Shown in pieces: positions 9,516 through 18,381 of a DNA stretch of 64,000 nucleotides. The stretch is from an uncultured Dokdonia sp. (GTDB taxonomy: Bacteria; Bacteroidota; Bacteroidia; Flavobacteriales; Flavobacteriaceae): NCBI RefSeq assembly GCF_937910895.1, contig NZ_CALEMI010000161.1:62001-126000 (forward strand), written 5' to 3'. Under the pieces are notes generated by a model that was not told the origin of the DNA, ran no database searches, and saw only the letters and a list, made by a program, of their open reading frames with translations. Every line of letters begins with the position of its first letter. The stretch's first letter is position 1. A program made the position numbers and the translations under genes.

Positions 9516-9843
9516 ACTTCTTCTTTTTAATCTTCATAAAACATTTTTAAGTAAGCGCATACTTATCACATCCAATGATGTTAATACATCAGACATATCA
9601 AACAATTGTTTGAGGTAGGTATAACGGTAAATAAGTGTGTGGTGTGGCTATTATGCAAAAAGAAAGACCACTAACGCTTCACATAATAGCATACAAGTAT
9701 AAAACAAAATATCACATTATACAAATAATGATTCAATTATTTTGTAATATATTTTATTAAATATGAAAATGCTCTTTTAATAAATCACTAAATCAAACAT
9801 TTGTATGTTTTTTTCAATTTTATTCCATTCAGAATAAAATACA
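9516..9843. other. AT-rich gene-free stretch upstream of the toxin gene
   Basis: No coding frame is credible here. A 9-bp inverted repeat, GCTATTATG (9647-9655) and CATAATAGC (9682-9690), is separated by 26 bases. Its role is unknown; it could be an operator or a relic end of an insertion. Confidence 0.4.
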
Positions 9844-9876
9844 AAAAGGAGTGCTTAAAATCTAAGCACTCCTTTT
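9844..9876 (-). terminator. Intrinsic terminator for the enoyl-CoA hydratase gene
   Basis: Perfect 14-bp arms AAAAGGAGTGCTTA (9844-9857) and TAAGCACTCCTTTT (9863-9876). Read on the minus strand, the hairpin ends in a T-rich tract and lies 46 bp after the stop of the gene at 9922. Confidence 0.8.
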
Positions 9877-9921
9877 GTATGACTCTCTGTTTTCCTATCT
9901 CTTTTTAAAAAACTACTATTC

Positions 9922-10704
9922 TTATTTCCCAGAAAATTCGGCTTTGCGTTTTTCTAAAAACGCCGTGGTACCTTCTTTAAAATCTTCGGTGCCAAAACAG
10001 CTGCCAAAGGCTTCTATTTCTGAGTCAAAACCATTCATCCCGTCTGTAAATCCAGCATTAATGGCTTTAATTCCTGCAGCAATCGCCACCGATGAGTTAT
10101 TCATAATTTTACTCCCTATTTTTTGGGCTAGTGGTAATAGTTCTTCTTGTGCCACAATATGATTCACCAATCCGTAATCTAATGCCGTATTAGCATCAAT
10201 CATTCCTGCGGTCATAATCATCTCCATCGCACGGCCTTTTCCTACCAATTGTGGTAAACGTTGCGTCCCTCCATAACCAGGAATGACACCTAAGGATACT
10301 TCTGGCAATCCCATACGTGCGTTATCACTTGCCACTCTAAAATGTGCCGCCATCGCAAGCTCAAGACCACCTCCTAATGCAAATCCATTGACTGCGGCAA
10401 TGACTGGAGTGCCTAAATTTTCTACAAAATCAAACAAGTCTTCTTGTCCTTTTCTAGCTAACTCAGCACCTTCTTCAATAGAAAAATGAGCGAATTCAGA
10501 AATATCAGCACCAGCAACAAAAGCTTTCTCTCCTGTTCCTGTGATGATAATTACTTTGGTAGAAGTATCGGCGTCCGCTTTCGCGAAAGCGTCATGCAAC
10601 TCCCCAATCGTCTCCGTATTTAAGGCATTTAACTTTGAAGGTCTGTTTATAGTAATGGTCGTAATCCCATTAGTTTGATCTGTAAGAATGTTGTTGTAGC
10701 TCAT
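9922..10704 (-). CDS. Enoyl-CoA hydratase/isomerase family protein
   Basis: 260 residues, the normal crotonase length. The N-terminus ITTITINRPSKLNALN, the oxyanion-hole block AFVAGADISEF and the second block NGFALGGGLELAMAAHFRVA are typical. Glutamates in GLPEVSLGVIPGYGGTQRL correspond to the catalytic region of short-chain enoyl-CoA hydratases, which hydrate 2-enoyl-CoA in beta-oxidation. The specific substrate cannot be inferred. The dispersed palindrome (10576-10591) lies in frame and encodes AFAKA in a surface helix. No fatty-acid genes are adjacent. Confidence 0.9.
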   Translation of the reverse strand: MSYNNILTDQTNGITTITINRPSKLNALNTETIGELHDAFAKADADTSTKVIIITGTGEKAFVAGADISEFAHFSIEEGAELARKGQEDLFDFVENLGTPVIAAVNGFALGGGLELAMAAHFRVASDNARMGLPEVSLGVIPGYGGTQRLPQLVGKGRAMEMIMTAGMIDANTALDYGLVNHIVAQEELLPLAQKIGSKIMNNSSVAIAAGIKAINAGFTDGMNGFDSEIEAFGSCFGTEDFKEGTTAFLEKRKAEFSGK

Positions 10705-10763
10705 ATCTCTTTATTTTTCCTTGGTCGCAGGCAGGATTTTCTCATCAAAGTCAACCTTGTGAA

Positions 10764-10783
10764 GGTCTCGACTGCGCTCGACC
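10764..10783. repeat. Short GC-rich imperfect palindrome
   Basis: The 20 bases at 10764-10783 (GGTCTCGACTGC then GCTCGACC) contain near-palindromic GGTC-CGAC/GTCG-GACC elements and are more GC-rich than the surrounding DNA. Similar GGTCGAGCGCAGTCGAGACC sequences occur as dispersed repeats in many bacteria (from memory). It sits between a histidine kinase gene and the hydratase gene. Confidence 0.4.
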
Positions 10784-10805
10784 AGACAATGATTGTATTT
10801 TATTT

Positions 10806-12257
10806 TTAGTCTTTAGGAAAAGTTACTGTAAATACCGTTCCTTTTCCTTCTTCGGATGTAAAAGTAATGGTTCCGTTATAGGTTTCCATAATATTTTTTA
10901 CCATTGCAAGTCCTAATCCCATCCCACTGTTTTTAGTGGTGAATTTTGGTTCAAAAATTTTAGAGGTATTCTCTTCTGTAATTCCTATTCCGTTGTCACT
11001 TACGGTGATTTGAACCGTATTATGAACCGATTGTACATCTACAAAGATTTTAGGGTCTGTTGTGTTTTTTGTCGCTTGAATCGCATTTTTAACCAGATTG
11101 GTCACCACTCGGATGAGTTGAGTTCTATCAAATTTTGCAAGAATTTCTTGGTCAGCTTTCGCGAAAGCGATATTGCGTTCCCTAAAAATATCTAACGCTA
11201 GTTTTATCACCTTAGGGACATTTAACGTCTCGCTTTGCTGTGCGGGCATATCTGCAAAATTTGAAAAAGCAGAGGCAATACTACTCATCGTATCTATCTG
11301 CTGAATCAGGGTGTTGCTATATTCTTTAAGCTTCACATTAATTTCGGGATCTTCAGGGTCAAAACGACGCTCAAAACTTTGCACGGTTAATCGCATTGGC
11401 GTCAACGGATTTTTGATCTCGTGAGCCACTTGTTTTGCCATCTCGCGCCAAGCTGCCTCACGTTCATTTTGAGCAAGCTGCGCGGCGCTTTCTTCCAATT
11501 CGTCAATCATTCCATTATACGCCGAAACTAATGTTAATAGCTCTGTAGGAAGGCTATGGGTGTCTACTTTTTTATTGCGTTTGTCTAATTGTGTTTCCTT
11601 AATTTTTTCTTCTATATTTTTAAGGCGAAGTGTAATATACCGCGCTAAAATATAGGCAAGAAAGATCGCTGTAAAAAAAACAATAAGTGCGACAACTCCA
11701 ATACGTATCAAGATTTCTCGCATCTCCTTATTGATAAAAGAGTCACTATCTTCATATTGTATTTGAAGAATAGCTAAACGTTTAAATTTTGGATCATTTA
11801 TATACGAATACGAAATTTGTTGAGGTGTCTTGGTGTTGATGCGCTCTACATATCTTTTTTCTAAAGCACCAGCAAGTGTATCTAAAATACGTTTAGGAAT
11901 AGCTTCCTTTGCTGGACTCTCAAATAATTTTTCGGTAGTAGATAATAAAGGTTGTCCTTCAAGGTCATAAAGGGTTATGTTTTCTCCATGAATACGTGCT
12001 ATATCGTAAATTTCATCCTTAAAAATAAATGGCACCTTGTCTGTACGCATTTGATAAGTGGTCGTTTCAAGGGTTCTGTCAATTTCCTTTTTTATCGCAT
12101 TTTCCTTACGCTCCAAACGATCAATATTATAATCTTTTACTTGCTCTCGGTATTGATAAAACGTGATTCCTGAGATTAAGGCAAAGGCAATCAATACTAA
12201 TACGAGCATTGAAGTAAAAATGCGAAAGCTTAAAGATTTCCTATCAAAATTGAGCAC
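10806..12257 (-). CDS. NtrY-like sensor histidine kinase
   Basis: 483 residues. TM1 is about 12-32, an extracytoplasmic sensor region covers about 33-185, TM2 is about 186-207, then a HAMP-like linker (about 208-262). The dimerisation box holds the phospho-accepting His279 (QVAHEIKNPLTPMRL), the HEIKNPLTP form typical of NtrY-like kinases. The HATPase domain shows NLVKNAIQAT (N box), DNGIGI (G1) and GMGLGLAMV (G2). It phosphorylates a response regulator that is not encoded nearby, so it is an orphan here. The dispersed palindrome (11155-11168) encodes AFAKA between the N-terminal part of the ATPase domain and the dimerisation region. Confidence 0.9.
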   Translation of the reverse strand: MLNFDRKSLSFRIFTSMLVLVLIAFALISGITFYQYREQVKDYNIDRLERKENAIKKEIDRTLETTTYQMRTDKVPFIFKDEIYDIARIHGENITLYDLEGQPLLSTTEKLFESPAKEAIPKRILDTLAGALEKRYVERINTKTPQQISYSYINDPKFKRLAILQIQYEDSDSFINKEMREILIRIGVVALIVFFTAIFLAYILARYITLRLKNIEEKIKETQLDKRNKKVDTHSLPTELLTLVSAYNGMIDELEESAAQLAQNEREAAWREMAKQVAHEIKNPLTPMRLTVQSFERRFDPEDPEINVKLKEYSNTLIQQIDTMSSIASAFSNFADMPAQQSETLNVPKVIKLALDIFRERNIAFAKADQEILAKFDRTQLIRVVTNLVKNAIQATKNTTDPKIFVDVQSVHNTVQITVSDNGIGITEENTSKIFEPKFTTKNSGMGLGLAMVKNIMETYNGTITFTSEEGKGTVFTVTFPKD

Positions 12258-12334
12258 AGACTATTGTATATATTGAATGACTAAGGTACTAAGATTGTGA
12301 TTGTATTGCGCAATTATCACGCCAATAATCAATA

Positions 12335-12886
12335 TTAAGCATCTGGATTTTTTTCTTGGATTTTTCGATATAATCGGATACCAAGCATTAACAATACGCC
12401 TAAACCTATAATCCCTATAACCCCATATATCCAGTGGGTAGCGCTTTTTGTAACTGCTAGAAAAACAACTGCAAATAAAATAAGGGTAGCGCCCTCATTC
12501 CAGATACGCATAAACTTGGAGGTATATGCAAACTGTCCCTTTTGTAATTGCTTGTGAATGCTCCACGTCTTTGCATGATAGATATATAGCAATATGACAA
12601 ATCCTAGTTTTATTTGCATCCAGGGTTGTTCCAATAATCCTGGAGAGATATGTAATAGTAAGAAAGCAAAAAGTGAACAAAGCACTAAAGAAGGGCCTGT
12701 AATGATCTTCCAAAGGCGCTTTGCCATCAGCCCTAATTGCTTGCCTAAAATCTCACGATCTGGAGAGGGTTTTTCATGTGCCTCTATTTGATATACAAAG
12801 AGCCGTGGCATATAAAATAAGCCTGCAAACCACGTGACCATAAAAATGATATGAAGTGCTTTTATATAAAAGTAATATTCTGCCAT
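12335..12886 (-). CDS. hemJ: Protoporphyrinogen IX oxidase HemJ
   Basis: 183 residues with four to five membrane helices. The N-terminus YIKALHIIFMVTWFAGLFYMPRLF is the HemJ signature, including the conserved His of the family in helix 1, and MQIKLGFVILLYIYH matches the third helix with its Lys. HemJ oxidises protoporphyrinogen IX to protoporphyrin IX in the membrane, the step before ferrochelatase. The assignment is strengthened by hemH at 18382 and the large hem cluster at 21429-29126. It is often annotated only as a CopD-family or DUF420-like membrane protein. No hemG or hemY is seen in the window. Confidence 0.85.
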   Translation of the reverse strand: MAEYYFYIKALHIIFMVTWFAGLFYMPRLFVYQIEAHEKPSPDREILGKQLGLMAKRLWKIITGPSLVLCSLFAFLLLHISPGLLEQPWMQIKLGFVILLYIYHAKTWSIHKQLQKGQFAYTSKFMRIWNEGATLILFAVVFLAVTKSATHWIYGVIGIIGLGVLLMLGIRLYRKIQEKNPDA

Positions 12887-12937
12887 GTGGCAAAGATACG
12901 AAGGTCATCTTGATTAAGATAAGGTCAGCTTTAGATC

Positions 12938-13543
12938 CTATAAGTATATACTAAATCCGATAGCACTTACGACTCCTGAAGTCTCAACCTCAAAGTCACT
13001 ATCTTTTGGGCTAGTCTTCAAATTATTATATCCAATAGTAAAATCTACAGAAAAATGTTTGCTGAATAGAAAAACAAGACCTACTCCCGCTTCATATCCA
13101 AAAAGGTTTTCACGATTTTTTGAATCTGTTTCGGTTGAACTACTTCCAACTCCTATACTAGCATACACAATAGGCCTAATGTTGTCTTCTAAAAAATAAT
13201 ATCTTGCAAAAGATTGTGCGAGGATAGAAGAGGTTTTGGTTTCTCCTCCATTTTCAAAATCTAATTTGTTACTTCTATATCGTACTTGTAGTCCAGTTAC
13301 CAAATTATCAATGATAAAATAACCCGCTCTAGGACTGACAGAAAATGAGGTTTCTTTTTGAATATCTCTTTCTCCAAAAAAAGGATCATTTATTGTCACA
13401 TTTTGACTAAGGAATCCAAAATTAGATCCTGCGCCTAATAGAAATGTGCCTTTACTTGTGGGAGAATTTTGATACTCATCAGACTGACCGAAACTAGAAG
13501 TCATACCAATAGTTAAAATTAAAAAAAAGAGTAAAAATTTCAT
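12938..13543 (-). CDS. Outer-membrane beta-barrel protein
   Basis: 201 residues with a clear signal peptide (MKFLLFFLILTIGMTSSFGQ). The mature part alternates polar and hydrophobic residues in short segments, with glycine and aromatic residues at strand ends (AGSNFGFLS, YFIIDNLVTGLQVRYRS, ARYYFLEDNIRPIVYASIGVG, FSVDFTIGYNNL). This matches the small eight-stranded OMP_b-brl fold common in Bacteroidetes. The C-terminus ends in an alternating strand (SAIGFSIYL), as in barrel proteins. Specific function unknown. Confidence 0.75.
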   Translation of the reverse strand: MKFLLFFLILTIGMTSSFGQSDEYQNSPTSKGTFLLGAGSNFGFLSQNVTINDPFFGERDIQKETSFSVSPRAGYFIIDNLVTGLQVRYRSNKLDFENGGETKTSSILAQSFARYYFLEDNIRPIVYASIGVGSSSTETDSKNRENLFGYEAGVGLVFLFSKHFSVDFTIGYNNLKTSPKDSDFEVETSGVVSAIGFSIYL

Positions 13544-13624
13544 GCCAAGAATATTTTAAAATGAGTCTGTGAAACTATCCATTTCTATATAAGATCATAT
13601 TAGGTAAAGGTTAAATATTAAATC

Positions 13625-13655
13625 AAAAAAACCTAACAAATTGCTTTGTTAGGTC
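13625..13655 (-). terminator. Intrinsic terminator for the BNR-repeat gene
   Basis: Arms ACCTAACAAA (13631-13640) and TTTGTTAGGT (13645-13654) with a short loop. On the minus strand they are followed by a run of seven T, 25 bp after the stop at 13680. Confidence 0.85.
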
Positions 13656-13679
13656 CCTTTATGTGTACTATTTCCTTTT

Positions 13680-16600
13680 TTAATCCTCCACAAACAGATA
13701 ATTCAGCTTCAAGCTATTAAACTCTGTATTAAACTGAGCCACCTCTGCATCTAACATAGCGTCAAACGCTTCTAATTGTTTTGCAATAGCAGCCGCTAGC
13801 TCATTTTTTACAGCAACATCTTGATCTGTCGGTCCAAAATCTCCCATCCCCACAAGGCTATTTAAATGCCCTAGCTTATTGGTTAATTTAATCGGGAAGT
13901 TTAAAGGATCTTGACCCGAACGATTCTTCGTTTGGTATAATTCCTTTTCTATTTCTCCAAACTCTTCCTGCATCTTCTTTGCTTTTTCGCGGAGATCTGC
14001 GGTACGCGTATCGTCTTTATACTGTGCTTCAAACGCTTTTAATAGGGCGTTTATTTTTCGTATTTTCTTAATGCTTTGATGTGCACGATCTACCGTCTTA
14101 TTAACATCAGATATAAAGTCATGCTGTCGTTGCATATCGGCTACTGTTGCTTCAGCATTAGGATTTGGCTTGATCATAAATGATTGTGTTTGTTCTTCAC
14201 CATTTACATTCAACACTACTTTATAATTTCCTGGAACGGCTTTTGGACCATCAAGGCTTGCCCACCAAAGAATCATTCCTTCGAGTTGCTCTGCGCCATC
14301 TGTACGGGTGTTCCAAGCAAATAGATTACTTCCTTTTTTTGCTTCTAATTGATCTTTCTTTTCTTTTGCACCCGTACTAAAAGATTGTAAGGTATCTCCC
14401 GCCACGGTCATATAGGTAAGTGATATAGTATCTTTCTTATTATCAAAATCTTTTATATTAAAATAGGTCATCACGCCGCTAGGATGGTTGGTTCCTGTTG
14501 TGAGGCTTTCTCCACGGCCACCACCTCCCATACGGTAGGTGTCTTTTGGCTTAAAAAGATGGTTTGATCCCGCTTTCGCGAAAGCGGACTGATGCAACAT
14601 CCCCAAGTCATCTATAATCCATAAACTACGTCCTTGTGTGGCTACAATAAGATTATTGTCTTTAATGGTAAGATCTGTAATCGGTACAATAGGAAGATTT
14701 AACTGAAAAGATTTCCAGTTATTTCCATCATCAAAACTGATGTACATTCCTGTTTCTGTTCCAGCATATAATAATCCTTTTTGTTTTGGATCTTCACGTA
14801 CGACACGGGTAAAATGCTCTGAAGGAATTCCGTTAGTTATTTTTTTCCAAGACTTTCCATAGTCGGTAGTTTTGTATAGATACGGAGCAAAATCGCCTGA
14901 CTTGTATCGCGTTCCTGCGATATAGGCTGTTCCTTCGTCAAAGGCACTTGGCTCAACACTATTAATCATCATCCACTCTGGCATTCCTTTTGGGGTTACA
15001 TTTTCCCAAGTGTTGCCTCCATTTTGACTTACATGTACCAATCCATCATCACTTCCTACCCACAATAATCCTTCTTTAAGAGGAGACTCGGCAGCAGCAA
15101 AAATGGTGCAGTAATACTCAACAGATGTATTGTCTTGTGTGATCGGACCTCCAGAAGATTTCATTTTTTCTGGATCATTACGTGTTAAATCTGGGCTGAT
15201 CACTTTCCAGCTTTGTCCTTCGTTTTCACTTACGTGTACATTTTGTGAGAAGGTATATAAACGGTCAGGATTGTGCTTACTAAAAATAATAGGGAAGTTC
15301 CATTGAAAACGGTATTTCATATCTTCTACACCATGTCCCATAGGATTATCTGGCCATACAGAAACAGAGCGTACCGTATTTTTCTCGTGATTGACTCTTG
15401 TTAAGAAACCATCATAGCTTCCTCCATAGACAATTTCATTATTTTCTGGATCTACCGCAATATGAGCGCTCTCGCCTCCGGCTGTACTTTCCCAATCGTC
15501 TTCAGAAATACTTCGTCCTTCCGTGCGATGCGGAATACGAATGGTACTATTATCTTGTTGTGCGACATAAATTCGATAAGGAAATGCATTATCTGTGGTG
15601 ACACGATAAAACTGCGCTGTCGGCTGGTTCATATAGGTACTCCAACTACGACCTCCATCATACGTTACCTGAGCACCACCATCGTCTCCTATAATCATAC
15701 GATTTGGATCTTCTGGGGCAATCCATAAATCATGGTGATCGCCATGAGGTGCATTGTAGGTACTAAACGATTTTCCGCCATCAGTGGATTTATGATAATT
15801 TACATTGAGAACATATACGGTATTTTCATCTTTGGTATCTGCATATAAACGTGTATAATACCACGCTCGCTGACGTAATTTACGTTCATCATTGATTTTC
15901 GTCCATTTTATCCCTCCATCTTTGGACGTGTATAGACCTCCTTCTTTTTCATTTTCCACCATTGCGTAGAGGCGGTTGCTATTTACAGGAGATACGGTAA
16001 TTCCCATAATCCCTAAAGTGCCTTCTGCAAAACCTTCGTTGGTTGAGATTTCTGTCCACGTATCACCTTCATCAGTACTTTTCCACAGTGCAGACCCATC
16101 ACCTCCAGAACTCAAACTGTACGGTGTACGTCTTGCATTCCAAGTAGTGGCATACAAGATTCTGTGATTGGTAGGATCTATAATTAAATCGACAACGCCG
16201 GCGTCTGCATTGCTAAACAACGTCTGTCTCCACGTTTTTCCTCCGTCAATACTTTTATATACACCTCGTTCTTGTATGGGTTTATAGATATTTCCTAATA
16301 CGCCTGCATATACAATATCTGAATTGGTAGGATGTACGCGGATACGAGGTATATGACGACTGTTTTTAAGTCCCATTTGTTTCCACGTTTGACCTGCATC
16401 TACGGTTTTCCAGATGCCATATCCTGAAGATACGTTTCCGCGAAGGGTTTTTTCTCCTCCGCCTACATAGATCACATTAGGATCACTTTTAGAAACGGCA
16501 ACAGCACCGATACTCCCGCCAAAAAAGCCATCAGAAATATTTTCCCATTCTTTTCCGCCATTAATAGTACGCCATACACCGCCACCAGTACTTCCCATAT

Positions 16601-16778
16601 AAAATAAATCAGGTTGTCCAGGCACGCCTGTTACTGCGGCGCTTCGCCCACCTCTAAAAGGTCCTATTAATCGATATTCTAGTGCTTCATACGAAGATGG
16701 GTCTGGTGTTTGTGCATTAGTTTCTAGTGCCATTCCTGAGAGAATACTCAGGAAAAGGAAGAGGATGTTCGTTTTCAT
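13680..16778 (-). CDS. Secreted BNR/VPS10-type beta-propeller protein
   Basis: 1032 residues with a signal peptide (ending ETNAQ). Most of the protein (about 30-720) consists of BNR/Asp-box repeats of the form S-x-D-x-G-x-T-W (SIDGGKTWRQ, STDEGDTWTE, SKDGGIKWTK, TYDGGRSWST, TTDYGKSWKK), building a sortilin-like multi-bladed propeller. The C-terminal about 250 residues include a beta-sandwich-like segment and a helical region with coiled-coil character. Homologues are often named glycosyl hydrolase, but no catalytic residues can be assigned and activity is doubtful. No T9SS sorting domain is seen at the end. The dispersed palindrome (14571-14586) encodes SAFAKAG in the propeller/C-domain linker. 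Confidence 0.85.
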   Translation of the reverse strand: MKTNILFLFLSILSGMALETNAQTPDPSSYEALEYRLIGPFRGGRSAAVTGVPGQPDLFYMGSTGGGVWRTINGGKEWENISDGFFGGSIGAVAVSKSDPNVIYVGGGEKTLRGNVSSGYGIWKTVDAGQTWKQMGLKNSRHIPRIRVHPTNSDIVYAGVLGNIYKPIQERGVYKSIDGGKTWRQTLFSNADAGVVDLIIDPTNHRILYATTWNARRTPYSLSSGGDGSALWKSTDEGDTWTEISTNEGFAEGTLGIMGITVSPVNSNRLYAMVENEKEGGLYTSKDGGIKWTKINDERKLRQRAWYYTRLYADTKDENTVYVLNVNYHKSTDGGKSFSTYNAPHGDHHDLWIAPEDPNRMIIGDDGGAQVTYDGGRSWSTYMNQPTAQFYRVTTDNAFPYRIYVAQQDNSTIRIPHRTEGRSISEDDWESTAGGESAHIAVDPENNEIVYGGSYDGFLTRVNHEKNTVRSVSVWPDNPMGHGVEDMKYRFQWNFPIIFSKHNPDRLYTFSQNVHVSENEGQSWKVISPDLTRNDPEKMKSSGGPITQDNTSVEYYCTIFAAAESPLKEGLLWVGSDDGLVHVSQNGGNTWENVTPKGMPEWMMINSVEPSAFDEGTAYIAGTRYKSGDFAPYLYKTTDYGKSWKKITNGIPSEHFTRVVREDPKQKGLLYAGTETGMYISFDDGNNWKSFQLNLPIVPITDLTIKDNNLIVATQGRSLWIIDDLGMLHQSAFAKAGSNHLFKPKDTYRMGGGGRGESLTTGTNHPSGVMTYFNIKDFDNKKDTISLTYMTVAGDTLQSFSTGAKEKKDQLEAKKGSNLFAWNTRTDGAEQLEGMILWWASLDGPKAVPGNYKVVLNVNGEEQTQSFMIKPNPNAEATVADMQRQHDFISDVNKTVDRAHQSIKKIRKINALLKAFEAQYKDDTRTADLREKAKKMQEEFGEIEKELYQTKNRSGQDPLNFPIKLTNKLGHLNSLVGMGDFGPTDQDVAVKNELAAAIAKQLEAFDAMLDAEVAQFNTEFNSLKLNYLFVED

Positions 16779-16867
16779 TGAATTTTGGTTTGGTATTACG
16801 ATAGAAATTTAAGGAATTCTTAAGAAGGATTCCTGATTTAGGAGTTTTTTAACGTATTTGATAAACA

Positions 16868-16892
16868 AAAAACCCTTTTACAAACAGGGTTT
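16868..16892 (-). terminator. Intrinsic terminator for the MATE gene
   Basis: AAACCC (16870-16875) pairs with GGGTTT (16887-16892). On the minus strand this hairpin is followed by TTTTTTGTTT. It lies downstream of the MATE gene ending at 16931. Confidence 0.65.
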
Positions 16893-16902
16893 GGGTTAAG
16901 TA

Positions 16903-16918
16903 CGCTTTCGCGAAAGCG
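16903..16918. repeat. Dispersed palindrome CGCTTTCGCGAAAGCG
   Basis: Exact 16-bp copy in the intergenic space between the MATE stop and its terminator. Confidence 0.9.
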
Positions 16919-16930
16919 GAAAAAGAAACA

Positions 16931-18316
16931 TCACCCTTCTTCTTGAACGGCAAGGTTCGTTTTGACTTCTCTGTTGAGATAATATCCTGTGACAACTGTC
17001 GAAAGAACATCGGCTATTGGAAACGAAATCCACACGCCCCAAACTCCTAAAAACCGAGGTAATATAAGAATCAACGGAATTAAGAAAAACCCTTGTTTTG
17101 TTAAACTTAAAAGCAAGGCTGGCACCGCTTTTCCAATCGCTTGAAAATAAGCCGCACCAATTAATTGTATAACTATAACAGGAGTTGCCGCAAATACCCA
17201 TCGTAACGCATTGGGTGTACGCTCTATTAAAACCTTATTGTCTGCAAGCCCTTGTGCGTCTGCATTGCTATTGCTTATAAACCATGAGACAAAGAAATCT
17301 GGAACTGCCATGATAATAATAAAAATGGCAAGTGCAAGTCCGCCTGCATATAAAATGGAGATATTTATAGTTTCGCGTACGCGGTCATACTTATCTGCGC
17401 CATAGTTATAACTCGCTATAGGCATAAAACCTTGAGTAACTCCTATGACTGGAAAGAGTGCAAACATTAACATCCTACTAATAATACCATAGGTTGCCAC
17501 GTCTAAAGCATCCCCATAGCTTATAAGCACATTATTCAATAATATAGTGAGTATGGAAATAACGCCTTGACGAGCGAGTGTGACCGCACTTAATCCTGAA
17601 ATTTCTGAAACAATTTTTCTTTTTAACTTTAAGCATTCTGCAACGACTCTAAGTTCACTTTTGAAAATAAAAAACCATACGATAAAGGCAAAGCAAATGG
17701 CATAACTGATAAAGGTTGCCCAAGCGGCACCTTCCATTCCGTAGTCTAATACGTTTATAAGTAAGTAATCCATCCCAATGTTACCGATGGCTGGAAGGAT
17801 CATAGCATACATAGCAAACTTTGGTTTTCCTTCTGCACGGATGACGTTATTACCCATCATACACATAGCTAGCATTACGATTCCGTATAATACAATACGA
17901 TAATACGTGAGCGCCATATCCTTAAATGAATCGTCTGCTCCAAAAAACTCAATAAGCGTATCTTGAAAAATGAGTCCTGATGCGGCTAGTAATCCAGAAA
18001 TGAGAAATGTAAGTGTGATCTGATTTCCAAAAACGCGAAGGGCTTTATCATCATCTCCGGAGCCTAAGGCGCGAGATAATACGGAGCTTCCGCCAATTCC
18101 TACCGCAAGACCTATTGCTGCAATAAAAAAGGTAATAGGAATGACAACAGTTATTGCACTAATTGCTAGTGGACCAATCCATCTTCCTACAAAGATGGTA
18201 TCTACAATCATATTAAGCGACATGACCAAAATACCTATAGAGGCAGGAACCGCTTGTTTAATAAGCAGTTTTGAGATAGGCTCTGTGCCTAAAGCTGTAG
18301 AATTTTTTTTGGACAA
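16931..18316 (-). CDS. MATE-family efflux transporter
   Basis: 461 residues with about twelve hydrophobic helices in two MatE halves. The N-terminus ISKLLIKQAVPASIGILVMSLNMIVDTIFVGRWIG is the classical first helix pair, and ASYNYGADKYDRV matches the start of the second half. MATE proteins export drugs or metabolites by Na+ or H+ antiport across the inner membrane. The gene starts 65 bp after the hemH stop on the same strand, so they may share a transcript. The substrate is unknown. Confidence 0.88.
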   Translation of the reverse strand: MSKKNSTALGTEPISKLLIKQAVPASIGILVMSLNMIVDTIFVGRWIGPLAISAITVVIPITFFIAAIGLAVGIGGSSVLSRALGSGDDDKALRVFGNQITLTFLISGLLAASGLIFQDTLIEFFGADDSFKDMALTYYRIVLYGIVMLAMCMMGNNVIRAEGKPKFAMYAMILPAIGNIGMDYLLINVLDYGMEGAAWATFISYAICFAFIVWFFIFKSELRVVAECLKLKRKIVSEISGLSAVTLARQGVISILTILLNNVLISYGDALDVATYGIISRMLMFALFPVIGVTQGFMPIASYNYGADKYDRVRETINISILYAGGLALAIFIIIMAVPDFFVSWFISNSNADAQGLADNKVLIERTPNALRWVFAATPVIVIQLIGAAYFQAIGKAVPALLLSLTKQGFFLIPLILILPRFLGVWGVWISFPIADVLSTVVTGYYLNREVKTNLAVQEEG

Positions 18317-18381
18317 ACTAGTGTTTTATATTATGCAAGATGCAACCCCTTTTTTAATAACAGTGTTAATGTAACGTGAAA

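Noticed and set aside
13680-16778. Annotation as an active glycosyl hydrolase
   Set aside because: Asp-box repeats build a propeller but no sialidase or hydrolase catalytic set can be identified.
16903-16918. Dispersed palindrome as a terminator
   Set aside because: Copies lack T-tracts and most lie inside genes, so termination cannot be their general role.
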